Shown piece by piece: positions 46,701-53,724 of a stretch of DNA of 64,000 nucleotides. Under the pieces are notes generated by a model. The model made no database searches and was not told the DNA's origin. It was given only the letters and a program-made list of their open reading frames with translations. The stretch covers positions 124,001 through 188,000 of the forward strand of contig JAUIFO010000001.1 in NCBI GenBank assembly GCA_030430385.1, read 5' to 3'. Every line of letters starts with the position of its first letter. Position 1 is the first letter of the stretch. The translations under genes were made by a program, and so were the position numbers. The DNA is from Bacteroidia bacterium. Lineage in GTDB: Bacteria; Bacteroidota; Bacteroidia; Flavobacteriales; Flavobacteriaceae.

Positions 46701-47311
46701 TCTGGTGTCGTATCGCCATCAACAATACTCACACCATTACCTGTGATATTAATTTCTGGTCCTGCAGGACTGTAGCCTTCAATTAAAATATCATCGATGT
46801 ATGTATATTCACCGTTAGAACCTGCTGTACTTGAAAATCTAATTCGAGAATTAGAAGCTAAAGTGTGTGAAGCACTATTAATGTTATAGGTGAAGCTGTA
46901 GCTTGCTCCACTACCAACAGTAGTAAAATCTGTACCACGTGTGTAAGTGTAAAGTGTTGTCCAAGAGCTTCCATCATAATATTGAAGTCTAAAACCTTCA
47001 CCATTATCAACTCCAGAAAATTTTGCACAAAAACTTACATCTACATTAATAAACGTAGATAAGTCATAGTTTGGCGATGTCATCCTGTTTGAAAAAGTAG
47101 TGTTGTCTTTGGTATAAATAGAACCATTGCCACTACAAGACCAAGAAGAATTGGTTGATCTTCCTGCGTCTGAACCACCATCGGTCCAACCTTCTAAACC
47201 ACCTTCAAAGCCATGTGAGGCAACAGTAGTTTGCGAATAAGAAAAAAATGTCATTAATAGTAGGCTACATATTATAGCATACTTTACCTGAGGTAATGTA
47301 GAAATTTTCAT
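40748..47311 (-). CDS. Giant multidomain T9SS surface protein
   Basis: A 2187-residue secreted protein. Order: signal peptide (1-26); a jelly-roll-like domain (about 30-180); choice-of-anchor D (Hydin/ASPM-like) repeats at about 184-305, 417-540 and 545-668, each opening xEIxIxGNGxSIxDGDTTP; between the first two a YDSYGDGWNGG domain; a MAM-like domain (about 680-840); a long lectin-like domain opening ADLSLWLKADDGLSYTSGQ (about 855-1230); a LamG domain (about 1335-1500); more beta domains; and a T9SS type A tail (about 2100-2187, VYNVVGQSIYTIDN to KKVLVK). It should be an adhesin or matrix protein. Confidence 0.88.
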   Translation of the reverse strand: MKISTLPQVKYAIICSLLLMTFFSYSQTTVASHGFEGGLEGWTDGGSDAGRSTNSSWSCSGNGSIYTKDNTTFSNRMTSPNYDLSTFINVDVSFCAKFSGVDNGEGFRLQYYDGSSWTTLYTYTRGTDFTTVGSGASYSFTYNINSASHTLASNSRIRFSSTAGSNGEYTYIDDILIEGYSPAGPEINITGNGVSIVDGDTTPDVSDDTDFGNVDLAAGTNVNTFTIENNGSPALSISSVTISGAHASDFTLTLSPPGSVAPFGSVPFDITFNPSALGVRTATVTIVNSDSDENPYNFNIQGTGTNLTYSNVEVSVNWPSWSSENRVEVYNPSGVLLTTIDNGYSGCCNNSYSTTVSLGCIADLNNYYIIMYDSYGDGWNGGASNVTVTAGGTIVLTDNGAGTDSGGTTEYFNVAGGGSEIDITGNGTSITDGDTTPSVTDDTDFGTVNTAGGTNVNAFVIDNLGCSNLNLTGSGPTYISITGAHAADFYVSTNPTTPISSGSGTTFNITFDPSAAGLRTATVSIANDDSNENPYTFDIQGTGVAPGPEIDIRGNGTSIADGDTTPDAADDTDFGAIAVAGSTNPNTFTIENTGTTALTVGAITLSGANAGDFSVTSSPSASVPASNNTTFEITFDPSATGVRTATVSIVNNDSDENPYTFNIQGTGTTAGVCVTTVSSYPYSESFESGFGQWIQGISLLGLEDDFDWSRTSGSTPTSFTGPNEAQDGNSYAFIETNGNTNSKAILFSPCFDLTSATNPRLTFFYHMFGSGTGEFAVELSTDNGLNFPTTLFTYSGQNHNNTNSSFTPISIDLSSYIGQTIKLRVRAETGGSIYSDIAIDNFTIEDKPNPTVAPGGVTADLSLWLKADDGLSYTSGQRVSSWIDQGLGSNARVNNSNQRPTYYDNTTKNVNFNPVIEFDNSYSSVSTDGDYSHDSTSTEFLSGDYGFYTQDLFLVIIPDDTPINNSFGFMDVFCSDAQITSAATDATGIGFGDYTGRVNNEVICYAYDSYDNDPNDGYGVAQTGGGSYDNVGIINTRNNTADTQQELYYNANDIEDYQNDIAEYMNANDARWWIGRSEGWEASLNARVAEVITYSARKDDVNLTQERNRIQSYLAIKYGITLGAKGVSQDYVDSDGTVIWDQSANAGYNYDIAGIGRDDASELNQKQSRSVNNDSDGSGRTEGILTFGLTDIYDTNNLNQSDNATTLNDKEYLVWGNNGADLNLASSTITVNMSAGITPALTTDVSFTAMQRVWKVVENGGDIPTVKVRIPQNAIRNITPPGNYYMFISSTGVFDPTADYRVMTDDGNGNLETEYDFDNTKYITFGYAPQIIVERSIYFDGVVDYVDMEDALDLDPTGFTISAWIKRDAADSGTKSIVSKRNTTFTDGYDFRILNDNTVQIYWKNGSNQILTSNTSIPDDEWHQVAVTYNGTTARIYIDGVEDINDGKTAPVDTDESFYIAAAGKGTPTQHFRGNIDEVRVWDRALTPDQLRFIMNQEIEDNSNFVSGDILPSTITKNEVGTIPWSDLAGYYPMSVYTYTNTEDASGNQNQGALRNLNTVDRQTAPLPYETTQAGNWNDATTWANGNVQTTAGTTSIVDSNQTIDWNIVRTSHNVSINSNTDLPSFTKNRSLLGLIVDSNTLEVDGLTNATTNLGFGLTVSHYLSLTGTIDLEGESQLIQTENSDLTVASSGRLERDQQGTADTYTYNYWSSPVGETDEEINEYRYALTDVMQNVGFNTTGYNGTASPVRIADYWIWKFANSPDGDYSSWQQVRSNGSIYAGEGFTMKGPGTGPITDDENYIFRGKPNNGEIELTLSTNSNYLVGNPYPSAIDAVEFITDNLGVTTGTLYFWEHWGGGNHILADYQGGYAQMNLSGGTPSVTLGVPVPGVSNTGSARKTPGQFIPVGQGFFVDANTGGQIIFENDQRVFEIEDGTYSGTSVFIRNSQANASQDDGEAASADERMKFRIGIYTVNEINRQLLLTIDPNASTAVDLGYDGKVNEVQMDDMYWMIEGGKYIIQGSDEADEYSVYPIGIKTDSDGINTISINALENVPDDIDIFVHDIDNNMYHNLRESDYDIFLAAGEYLDRFEITFRDANETLGIDDNELSTIDIFYSNELKSLVLLNPNYKDVKLIEVYNVVGQSIYTIDNISEGDYSEYEVKNLSSGTYIVKMHTGSGSVSKKVLVK

Positions 47312-47353
47312 AAGCGGTTAAATTTTAGTTTGGGACTAAATAATTTAATAGTA

Positions 47354-47384
47354 CAAATATAGATTGCAACTCTATGAAATGCAA
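47354..47384 (-). promoter_or_regulatory. Promoter of the giant T9SS gene
   Basis: On the - strand, TTG (47382-47384), a 20-base spacer and TATATTTG (47354-47361) match the Bacteroidota consensus. The TTG lies inside the twin-repeat element, so a protein bound there would cover the -33 box. Leader about 35 bases. Confidence 0.65.
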
Positions 47385-47403
47385 AAAAAATCGACGAAAT
47401 GCA
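47372..47403 (-). promoter_or_regulatory. Twin TGCATTTC direct repeat, copy 1
   Basis: Read leftward: TGCATTTCGTCG, eight T's, then GCATTTCATAG. Two GCATTTC units are 20 bases apart. The 32-base block is identical to 49961-49992 except for one base. It starts 60 bases upstream of the ATG. Confidence 0.6.
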
Positions 47404-47438
47404 CAATAATTTTTTAAGTAATTGAAAATCAATTAAAT

Positions 47439-47474
47439 AAAAAAGCTGAAATTTCATACAATTTCAGCTTTTTT
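47439..47474 (-). terminator. Terminator of the M14 peptidase gene
   Basis: The long stem aaaaaagctgaaatt/aatttcagctttttt, with a short loop, gives a T-run in the leftward direction. It lies 21 bases beyond the M14 stop. Confidence 0.85.
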
Positions 47475-47495
47475 AAATGAAAGTAGAATAATGAA

Positions 47496-49889
47496 TTATT
47501 GTTTTATGAGTTGTTTAACGGTAGACTTATTACTTTCATTATCAGATATTTTCAAGAAATAAGATCCTTGAACAATATTTTGAATATCAGTTAAGCTGTA
47601 GGTGCCATTATCGATTAGCACATTAGATAGACTAAGAATGGTTCGACCACTGATATCATATAATTCAATATCAATATTTGAGCTTACCGAACTAGGCATT
47701 TTTATATGAATTGAATTATTAAATGGGTTAGGAAATACACTTACATTGTCTAATGTATTATCTTCAAGACCAAGTGTATCTTCAACAGTAACGACCACTT
47801 CTTTTCTAGCACTTTTGATATCTTCAAGATTCCAGTCATAGAAGAAATAGTAATACGTTAAGTCATTTAAATTGTTATCTTTAATTGTAATAGATCCATT
47901 GGTATATGGATAAGCTGTACCAGCAGTAACATTATTTCTCCATAATCTAAATCCGGTAGACAATTCAGCGCTAACCAATCTTAAATCATTAGCAACAGGA
48001 ATTACAAAGTTGAGTTCAATTTGTTGTACACCAGAATTTTCAACTAGAATAAGTCTTGAATCTAATACATTTCCAGAACCATCTTGAAGTTGTACTTCCA
48101 TTTCACCTGTGTTTTGAGCATTGATGGTTACTTCTTTCAGCATAGCAGATTCAGTTGCATCAAATACTAAGTAACGATCTGTAGTTCCGCCAGCGAAGAA
48201 ACTTCCATTAGCAGAATGGTTTGTAGAACCAACATTTGGTTTCGTAATAACATCCTCAACAAAGTATGATGTTGTTTCAGTAAGGTTAGGAGTCGTATAA
48301 CTAGATCCAGTTGCAAGCGGTGTATTATCATTAGCACTTGCATACCAATTAAGTGTTCCATTACCTGTTGCCGTTAAGGTGGTATTATCATTTTCATTAA
48401 TTGTTACATCACTAGCAATTGGTTCGTTAGTTTCTGCAACCATAGTTACATTTTGAACTGTTTTTACATTATCTGTAATTGAAACAGAAATGGTTTGAGT
48501 CACATAACCAGGTGCTTCAAATGTAACATTATAAGAACCTCCTTTTAAAAGTCGGTAATAATCTCCTAAATCTTTGTTTGAAAATACAAATGAATTTAGG
48601 GCATCATGACCTGCAATAGATACTTTGGCAACAACTGGATTTCCAGATTCGTCTGTAACGATTCCTTGTAAACCATAGTTTACTTGTTTCATGTAATCTA
48701 AAAATGCTTGTCTGTTATAGGTCCAATGGTTATTAATGGCGTTACCTTGAATCCATTTTGTATCCGATAATTCAACGACCACTTCACGACCACTTCTATA
48801 ATAATTCATATAGTCTTGTCTACCACCATAAACGCGGTACCATTCTGCACCATGAGTAACACCTGGGCTAGGATACACATCAGCATCTTCATCATCAATC
48901 ATATAGCCATTAGGGCTATTGTTTTGTGCATGTGTAGCATATTCTACAGAAATATATTCGAACCAATCATGATCTGCATGTTGATCATAAGTATTGTCAT
49001 AAGGATAATTTACTAATTCTGTGCCACCATGAAAGTTGGCAGACATTACAATATTGTGTGCTTCTTCAAACTTCATAAATGCAAGTGTCTCAGGCTCGTA
49101 GTTACCATCATAATGTAAACCTGCTACATTATCAGCATAATTTCTATTAAGGTCTTGTCCGTTAGCATTTGCTCTAATAGGATTTGTTATGGTGTTATTT
49201 CCTGCATTTCTGTAAGCTCCATCAGGATTTGCTAATGGATTGATATAAATCACAGTATTACTAACAATATCTTTTACTTCAGGATCAGAATCATAATTAC
49301 TTAATAAATAATCTGCTAATCGAATCATAAGAGGAAAACCAGCTAATTCATCACCATGCATTGATGAGGTGTACATAAATTCTGGTTCAGCTTCATTAGT
49401 TCCAATATTGTCACTGATCTTTAGCATTAGAAGTTGTCTTCCATTAACAGAGTTTCCAATAGATTCCAGAGAACATAAATTAGGATAGGTTGCAACAAAA
49501 TAATTCATTTTGTCAACGTATTGTGTGTATGTTGGGTATGCATTCCAATCAACATCCCAAGCTTGTGTATCTTCGGTATTATTGATACTCGTAACAAATG
49601 TATTGTCATTATCGTTTACGTAATACGGTAAACCATAATTTAAAAATTGTTGAAAGGTATCTGCATTTGCAAAGGCTTCTATCTCTAGAGTTTGATGATT
49701 GACCTTATGTCCTATAGATAGGAACTCTGATATCTCTTGTACTTGTTGTTCGCTATTTGCAGTAAATACAAAGCAAACTTCTCCACGATCATTAAGATAC
49801 TGTTGGGCTTTTTGTAAGTCGGTAATTTGAGCATGTACGCTTAAACCAATTAGTAAAAGTAGTACAAACAAGAATGTAGTTTTTCTCAT
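47496..49889 (-). CDS. M14-family zinc carboxypeptidase, T9SS-secreted
   Basis: A 797-residue secreted enzyme. After the signal peptide (1-20, ending VHAQ) comes an N-terminal propeptide-like segment. The M14 catalytic domain (about 115-395) has zinc ligands in SSMHGDELAG (HxxE) and SANFHGG, the substrate-binding Arg in DLNRNYADN, and the catalytic Glu in VVVELSDTKW. Then follow a CarboxypepD_reg-like domain (about 405-480), an Ig-like domain, a beta domain and a T9SS type A tail (VSVFPNPFNNS to VKQLIKQ). It should trim C-terminal residues from peptides outside the cell. Confidence 0.93.
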   Translation of the reverse strand: MRKTTFLFVLLLLIGLSVHAQITDLQKAQQYLNDRGEVCFVFTANSEQQVQEISEFLSIGHKVNHQTLEIEAFANADTFQQFLNYGLPYYVNDNDNTFVTSINNTEDTQAWDVDWNAYPTYTQYVDKMNYFVATYPNLCSLESIGNSVNGRQLLMLKISDNIGTNEAEPEFMYTSSMHGDELAGFPLMIRLADYLLSNYDSDPEVKDIVSNTVIYINPLANPDGAYRNAGNNTITNPIRANANGQDLNRNYADNVAGLHYDGNYEPETLAFMKFEEAHNIVMSANFHGGTELVNYPYDNTYDQHADHDWFEYISVEYATHAQNNSPNGYMIDDEDADVYPSPGVTHGAEWYRVYGGRQDYMNYYRSGREVVVELSDTKWIQGNAINNHWTYNRQAFLDYMKQVNYGLQGIVTDESGNPVVAKVSIAGHDALNSFVFSNKDLGDYYRLLKGGSYNVTFEAPGYVTQTISVSITDNVKTVQNVTMVAETNEPIASDVTINENDNTTLTATGNGTLNWYASANDNTPLATGSSYTTPNLTETTSYFVEDVITKPNVGSTNHSANGSFFAGGTTDRYLVFDATESAMLKEVTINAQNTGEMEVQLQDGSGNVLDSRLILVENSGVQQIELNFVIPVANDLRLVSAELSTGFRLWRNNVTAGTAYPYTNGSITIKDNNLNDLTYYYFFYDWNLEDIKSARKEVVVTVEDTLGLEDNTLDNVSVFPNPFNNSIHIKMPSSVSSNIDIELYDISGRTILSLSNVLIDNGTYSLTDIQNIVQGSYFLKISDNESNKSTVKQLIKQ

Positions 49890-49960
49890 CTTAAGTAGGT
49901 GTTTAGGGTAAATTTGGATTTTAATTTGAGGCTAATATATTATTTTTTTTGAATAATCAT

Positions 49961-49992
49961 CTATGAAATGCAAAAAAAATCGATGAAATGCA
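49961..49992 (-). promoter_or_regulatory. Twin TGCATTTC direct repeat, copy 2
   Basis: Same 32-base block as 47372-47403 with one base different (TGCATTTCATCG instead of GTCG). It starts 71 bases upstream of the M14 peptidase ATG. No good TAnnTTTG box stands at the matching distance here. Confidence 0.6.
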
Positions 49993-50060
49993 ATATTTTT
50001 TATGAATACGACTTCAAATAGCATTTCGATAGCTATACATATACTATTGCTTATAAAAGA

Positions 50061-50089
50061 AAAAAGCCTGATGTAAAACATCAAGCTTT
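50061..50089 (-). terminator. Terminator after tRNA-Met
   Basis: The stem aaagcctgatg/catcaagcttt (one G-U pair in the leftward RNA) is followed leftward by a T-run. It ends the tRNA transcript. Confidence 0.7.
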
Positions 50090-50096
50090 CGTATTG

Positions 50097-50170
50097 TAGC
50101 GAGAACGAGATTTGAACTCGTGACCTCCGGGTTATGAATCCGACGCTCTAACCAACTGAGCTACCTCGCC
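50097..50170 (-). tRNA. tRNA-Met (CAT), elongator type
   Basis: A 74-base cloverleaf: acceptor GGCGAGG/TCTCGCT with a G1-U72 wobble, D arm GCTC..GAGC, anticodon loop TTCATAA with anticodon CAT, and a TTCAAAT T-loop (GAGTTCAAATCTC). CCA is not encoded. The anticodon stem has an A-C mismatch at the 31-39 pair and lacks the three G-C pairs of initiators, so it is an elongator Met, or less likely a tRNA-Ile with lysidine. Confidence 0.9.
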
Positions 50171-50301
50171 ATAAATTTGGCTGCAAATATAAAAACAATA
50201 TTAATGTCAGCAAACATTAAATGCCTAAAATATTTTTTTTCCACTTTAGTTTTAAACTCTCAATTATTTGTATATATTGAGCAACATAATAAGACACACA
50301 A

Positions 50302-50691
50302 ATGGAAAAAGTTAAGTTTGAAATGGAGTTTCCAATACATGCATCTCCACAACTTTTATATCAATATATTTCAACGCCTTCAGGTTTATCAGAATGGTTT
50401 GCCGATAATGTAAATTCAAGAGGTGAACTTTTCACTTTTATTTGGGATGGTTCTGAAGAAAAAGCAAAACTGTTAAGTAAGAAAAGTGGCGAGCGTATCA
50501 AGTTCAGATGGATGGCAGATGAAGAAGATGGTGAAACCTATTACTTTGAAATTAGAATTCAAGTCGATGAGATCACTAAAGATGTTTCTATTATTGTTAC
50601 AGATTTTACTGAAGACGATGAGTTGGAAGAAGCTAAGATGCTTTGGGATAATCAAATATCAGATTTGAAACAAGTTTTAGGCTCAGCTTAA
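50302..50691 (+). CDS. START-like (AHSA1-type) domain protein
   Basis: A 129-residue cytoplasmic protein: VKFEMEFPIHASPQLLYQYI, LSEWFADNV, and IKFRWMADEEDGETYYFEIR. This is the helix-grip (START_2/AHSA1-like) fold found widely in Bacteroidota, with an N-terminal strand, a long substrate cavity and the C-terminal helix (LWDNQISDLKQVLGS). It may bind a lipid or act as a co-chaperone. A terminator-like hairpin follows at 50721. Confidence 0.85.
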   Translation: MEKVKFEMEFPIHASPQLLYQYISTPSGLSEWFADNVNSRGELFTFIWDGSEEKAKLLSKKSGERIKFRWMADEEDGETYYFEIRIQVDEITKDVSIIVTDFTEDDELEEAKMLWDNQISDLKQVLGSA

Positions 50692-50713
50692 GACATCACA
50701 CTGTTATAAGTTT

Positions 50714-50721
50714 TATATTTG
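50714..50721 (+). promoter_or_regulatory. -7 box inside the aminotransferase leader
   Basis: TATATTTG matches TAnnTTTG and lies 27 bases before the next ATG. Its last base is the first base of the adjacent hairpin, so the transcript would begin within the hairpin. Confidence 0.55.
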
Positions 50722-50748
50722 TCTCGATTTTTAATCGGGACTTTTTTT
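50721..50748 (+). terminator. Terminator abutting a start codon
   Basis: The stem GTCTCGATT/AATCGGGAC (one G-U pair, three-base loop) is followed by seven T's at 50742-50748, immediately before the ATG at 50749. It should end the START-protein transcript. Confidence 0.75.
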
Positions 50749-51594
50749 ATGATAAATCTTAATGGCAAATTAGACAGCAATTCGCAATTACTTACAAGTG
50801 AAAATAGAGGTTATAAATATGGTGATGCTGTTTTTGAAACCTGTAAAGTTGTGCATGGTTCTATATTATTTTGGGAAGACCATTATTTCAGATTGATGGC
50901 TTCCATGCGTATTATGCGTATGGAAATCCCCATGCATTTTACGATGGAATTTCTTGAAGCAGAGATCCTAAAAACTATTGAAGCCAACGCGTTATCTAAA
51001 GCAACAGCGAGAGTTCGTTTAAATGTAGATAGAGGTGAAGGTGGAAAGTATTTGCCTAATAATGCTTCAGTTTCCTTTAATATCGTTGCTGAGGTGATTG
51101 ATGCTCCATTTTACGTAATCCCAAATCAAAATTCATATACTGTAGACCTTTACAAGGACTTCTTTGTCGCACCAGGATTGTTATCAACCTTAAAAACGAA
51201 TAATAAAGCCATCAATGTTTTGGGTAGTATTTATGCACAAGAAAATGGTTGGGACAATTGCTTAATTATGAACACAAATAAGCAAGTGATTGAAGCCTTG
51301 AATGGCAATTTATTTTTAGTGTCTGGCGAACATATTAAAACACCTCCAATTGATGATGGCTGTTTGAAAGGCATTATGCGTAAACAACTTATTGAAGTCA
51401 TTGCAAATTCAGGAGATTATACCATTGAGGAAGCTTCCATTTCACCATTTGAACTTCAAAAAGCTGATGAGTTATTTATAAGTAATGTGATTGTTGGAAT
51501 TCAGCCTATTTTGAAATACAGAAAGAAATCCTATACAACTAAAGTAACTGAAGATATTTTAAGACGCTTAAATTTAAAGCTTAGATTGTCTTAA
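50749..51594 (+). CDS. Aminotransferase class IV (PabC/BCAT-like fold)
   Basis: A 281-residue PLP enzyme. The start at 50749 (MINLNGKLDSNSQLLTSENR) fits the family, whose Bacteroidota members begin this way. Motifs: RGYKYGDAVFETCKV, the catalytic Lys region LSTLKTNNKAINVLGSIYAQ, and EALNGNLFLVSG for the PLP phosphate. It could be aminodeoxychorismate lyase, branched-chain or D-amino-acid aminotransferase; the ligand pocket does not settle it. It converges on the YqgE gene with a four-base overlap. Confidence 0.88.
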   Translation: MINLNGKLDSNSQLLTSENRGYKYGDAVFETCKVVHGSILFWEDHYFRLMASMRIMRMEIPMHFTMEFLEAEILKTIEANALSKATARVRLNVDRGEGGKYLPNNASVSFNIVAEVIDAPFYVIPNQNSYTVDLYKDFFVAPGLLSTLKTNNKAINVLGSIYAQENGWDNCLIMNTNKQVIEALNGNLFLVSGEHIKTPPIDDGCLKGIMRKQLIEVIANSGDYTIEEASISPFELQKADELFISNVIVGIQPILKYRKKSYTTKVTEDILRRLNLKLRLS

Positions 51595-52151
51595 TTGTAA
51601 CTCGGATTTTCAGGTGCATTAGACCAAAGTAAGTAATCACCTCCAAGCTCCATCATTTTCTCTTTCCAGAATGATCCACAACATTTTCCCATAAGCTCTT
51701 TTTCGTAGATGTTTTCTGAAACAATCCAAGAGTTTGAATGTAATTCATTCTCTAGTTGTTCTGCATCCCAACCTGAATACCCTAAAAAGAAACGAATGTC
51801 AGATTCAGATAATTTGTTTTGTTCTAAAAGCTCTAACACCACTTCAAAATCGCCTCCCCAATAAATACCAAGTGAAATTTCAATGCTATTTGGTATTAAA
51901 TCAGGTACTTGATGTATAAAGTAAAGGTTATCCTGTTCAACAGGACCACCATTAAAAACTTTAAGATTAGAAGTTGTTTCAGGAATGAGATCTGAAAGCG
52001 TATACTCTAAAGGCTTGTTTAAAATAAAACCAATTGAACCTTGAACAGTATGGTCTGCTAATAAGATGACAGATCTGTTAAATGAAATATCTCCAATGAT
52101 GGACGGTTCGGCAATTAGCAAGTTACCTTTTTTGGGCTTTAAAGTAATCAT
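51591..52151 (-). CDS. YqgE/AlgH-family protein
   Basis: A 186-residue protein with the family motifs KGNLLIAEPSIIGDISFNRS, VILLADHTVQGSIGFILNKP, VFNGGPVEQDNLYFIH, and FLGYSGWDAEQLENEL. The function is not settled; AlgH is linked to alginate control in Pseudomonas. It is one of the most conserved Bacteroidota housekeeping families. Confidence 0.95.
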   Translation of the reverse strand: MITLKPKKGNLLIAEPSIIGDISFNRSVILLADHTVQGSIGFILNKPLEYTLSDLIPETTSNLKVFNGGPVEQDNLYFIHQVPDLIPNSIEISLGIYWGGDFEVVLELLEQNKLSESDIRFFLGYSGWDAEQLENELHSNSWIVSENIYEKELMGKCCGSFWKEKMMELGGDYLLWSNAPENPSYN

Positions 52152-52256
52152 AGCTTATGGTTTACATTCTAAATCTAAAACATATTTCTTTAAAAACCAA
52201 TAAATTCTGAAACTAAAGATTATTGAAATAAGGGAAAAGAAAATATGATATAAAGA

Positions 52257-52284
52257 AAAAGCCCACTTTAAAGTGGGCTTTTAA
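52257..52284 (-). terminator. Palindromic terminator of the HU gene
   Basis: A perfect 26-base palindrome (AAAAGCCCACTTT then AAAGTGGGCTTTT, 52257-52282) with no spare loop bases. It gives a T-run leftward and lies 20 bases beyond the HU stop. Confidence 0.82.
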
Positions 52285-52303
52285 TCTATTTTAAGGACTG
52301 CTT

Positions 52304-52576
52304 TTAGTTGATAGCGTTACTTAAATCAGAACCAGCTTTAAACTTTACTACGTTTTTAGCTTTAATTTGGATTGTCTTACCAGTTTGTGGATTTCTTCCT
52401 TCTCTAGCAGATCTTCTAGAAACTGACCAAGAACCAAATCCTACTAAAGATACTCTGTTACCTTTTTGTAAAGATCCTTCAATATCAATTAATAATGAAT
52501 CTAATGCTTTCTTGGCAGCTGCTTTTGTAATTCCTGCATTTTCTGCCATTCCATTGATTAAATCTGTTTTGTTCAT
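52304..52576 (-). CDS. HU-family DNA-binding protein
   Basis: A 90-residue histone-like protein: MNKTDLINGMAENAGITKAA, the VSLVGFGSWSVSRRSARE turn, and GRNPQTGKTIQIKAKNVVKF, which is the DNA-embracing arm with the conserved Arg-Asn-Pro. It bends and packs DNA as a dimer. It is a single-gene unit with its own promoter and a palindromic terminator. Confidence 0.97.
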   Translation of the reverse strand: MNKTDLINGMAENAGITKAAAKKALDSLLIDIEGSLQKGNRVSLVGFGSWSVSRRSAREGRNPQTGKTIQIKAKNVVKFKAGSDLSNAIN

Positions 52577-52636
52577 AAATTTAAATTTTATAATTAATAA
52601 TAATAGTTGGGTTAACCATTTTTGTTAAATCCTCTA

Positions 52637-52666
52637 CAAATTTATATGTAAAATCCACCTACGCAA
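52637..52666 (-). promoter_or_regulatory. Promoter of the HU gene
   Basis: On the - strand, TTG (52664-52666), a 19-base spacer and TAAATTTG (52637-52644) fit the consensus. The leader would be about 55 bases. Confidence 0.72.
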
Positions 52667-52770
52667 GTAATAGCAAGGGAAATCAGGATATTTGTTGATA
52701 ACTTAACACATTTGTTAATAAAGGAAGTGCATTTTATCGGATTTTTTGTAATATCAATATATATAAGGGT

Positions 52771-53724
52771 TTAGAGCATTTTAGCATTTTCTTCAAAATG
52801 ATAACCATTCAATAATGATTTTACATCCATTTTTCGTTTTCCTGGAAGCTGCATTTCTTTAATAATGATGTAACCACCTTGCACTGAAACTTTTATTCCG
52901 TTTTTATAATTGATAATTTTACCAAAATCAAAATTGTGCTGTAACTCCTCTTTTTCAACAGCAAATAATTTAACTGAAACGTTTTCGTCTCCGTTTATAA
53001 GATTGGTCCACGCCGAAGGAAATGGATTTAAACCTCTTATTTTATTGTAAATGGTATCTAAAGGCATTGACCAATCAATCTTACAGTTGTCTTTATTCAA
53101 TTTATATGCTGTTTTCAAATCACCTGTTTTAGGCTGAATTGTGGTTTCAACACGTCCTTCTGCGATTAGCTTTACCGTTTTAAGCACCAAGTCACTTCCA
53201 ATATTCATGAGCTTATCGTGTAAGGTGCCAACAGTTTCTTCAGGAGTAATGTCGATCTCGTCTTGAAGAATCATCGCTCCAGTGTCTATTTTTTCGTCAA
53301 TAAAAAAAGTGGTCACTCCAGTCTTGGTTTCACCATTAATTATTGCCCAATGAATCGGTGCAGCGCCTCTGTAATTTGGAAGTAAGGATGCATGTAAATT
53401 AAAAGTACCATATTGAGGCATATTCCAAACCACTTCAGGAAGCATTCTAAAAGCGACAACAATTTGAAGGTCTGCCTCAAGGCCACGTAGTTTTTCAACA
53501 AAAGATTCCGACTTTAAATTGGTAGGTTGGAGTATAGGTAAGTTCTCTGAAACAGCATACTTCTTAACAGCAGACTCCTTTAATTTTCTTCCACGACCAG
53601 CTGGTTTATCAGGAGCCGTAATGACACCAACAATTTGGTGTTTAGTAGTTACTAAAGCTTTTAAAATGGTCACAGCAAAATCAGGTGTTCCCATAAAAAC
53701 AATTCTTAAGTCTTTTGTCTTCAT
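52771..53724 (-). CDS. fmt: Methionyl-tRNA formyltransferase
   Basis: A 317-residue enzyme that formylates initiator Met-tRNA. Motifs are RIVFMGTPDFAVTILKAL, the folate-site APDKPAGRGRK, and the catalytic Asn-His...Asp core in FNLHASLLPNYRGAAPIHWA and FFIDEKIDTGAM. Its start overlaps the recQ stop by four bases, so it is the last gene of an AAA-recQ-fmt transcript. Confidence 0.97.
   Translation of the reverse strand: MKTKDLRIVFMGTPDFAVTILKALVTTKHQIVGVITAPDKPAGRGRKLKESAVKKYAVSENLPILQPTNLKSESFVEKLRGLEADLQIVVAFRMLPEVVWNMPQYGTFNLHASLLPNYRGAAPIHWAIINGETKTGVTTFFIDEKIDTGAMILQDEIDITPEETVGTLHDKLMNIGSDLVLKTVKLIAEGRVETTIQPKTGDLKTAYKLNKDNCKIDWSMPLDTIYNKIRGLNPFPSAWTNLINGDENVSVKLFAVEKEELQHNFDFGKIINYKNGIKVSVQGGYIIIKEMQLPGKRKMDVKSLLNGYHFEENAKML

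Noticed and set aside
45300-46790. Similar DNA segments at regular spacing that could suggest a CRISPR-like or tandem repeat locus
   Set aside because: They are in frame within the giant T9SS gene and translate to choice-of-anchor D domains; spacing is far too long and variable for CRISPR.
50097-50170. Initiator tRNA-fMet
   Set aside because: The anticodon stem lacks the three consecutive G-C pairs and the acceptor end pairs G1 with U72, unlike the unpaired C1-A72 of initiators.
50177-50413. An open frame overlapping the START-like gene in another phase
   Set aside because: The START-like protein has clear family motifs; the other frame has none.
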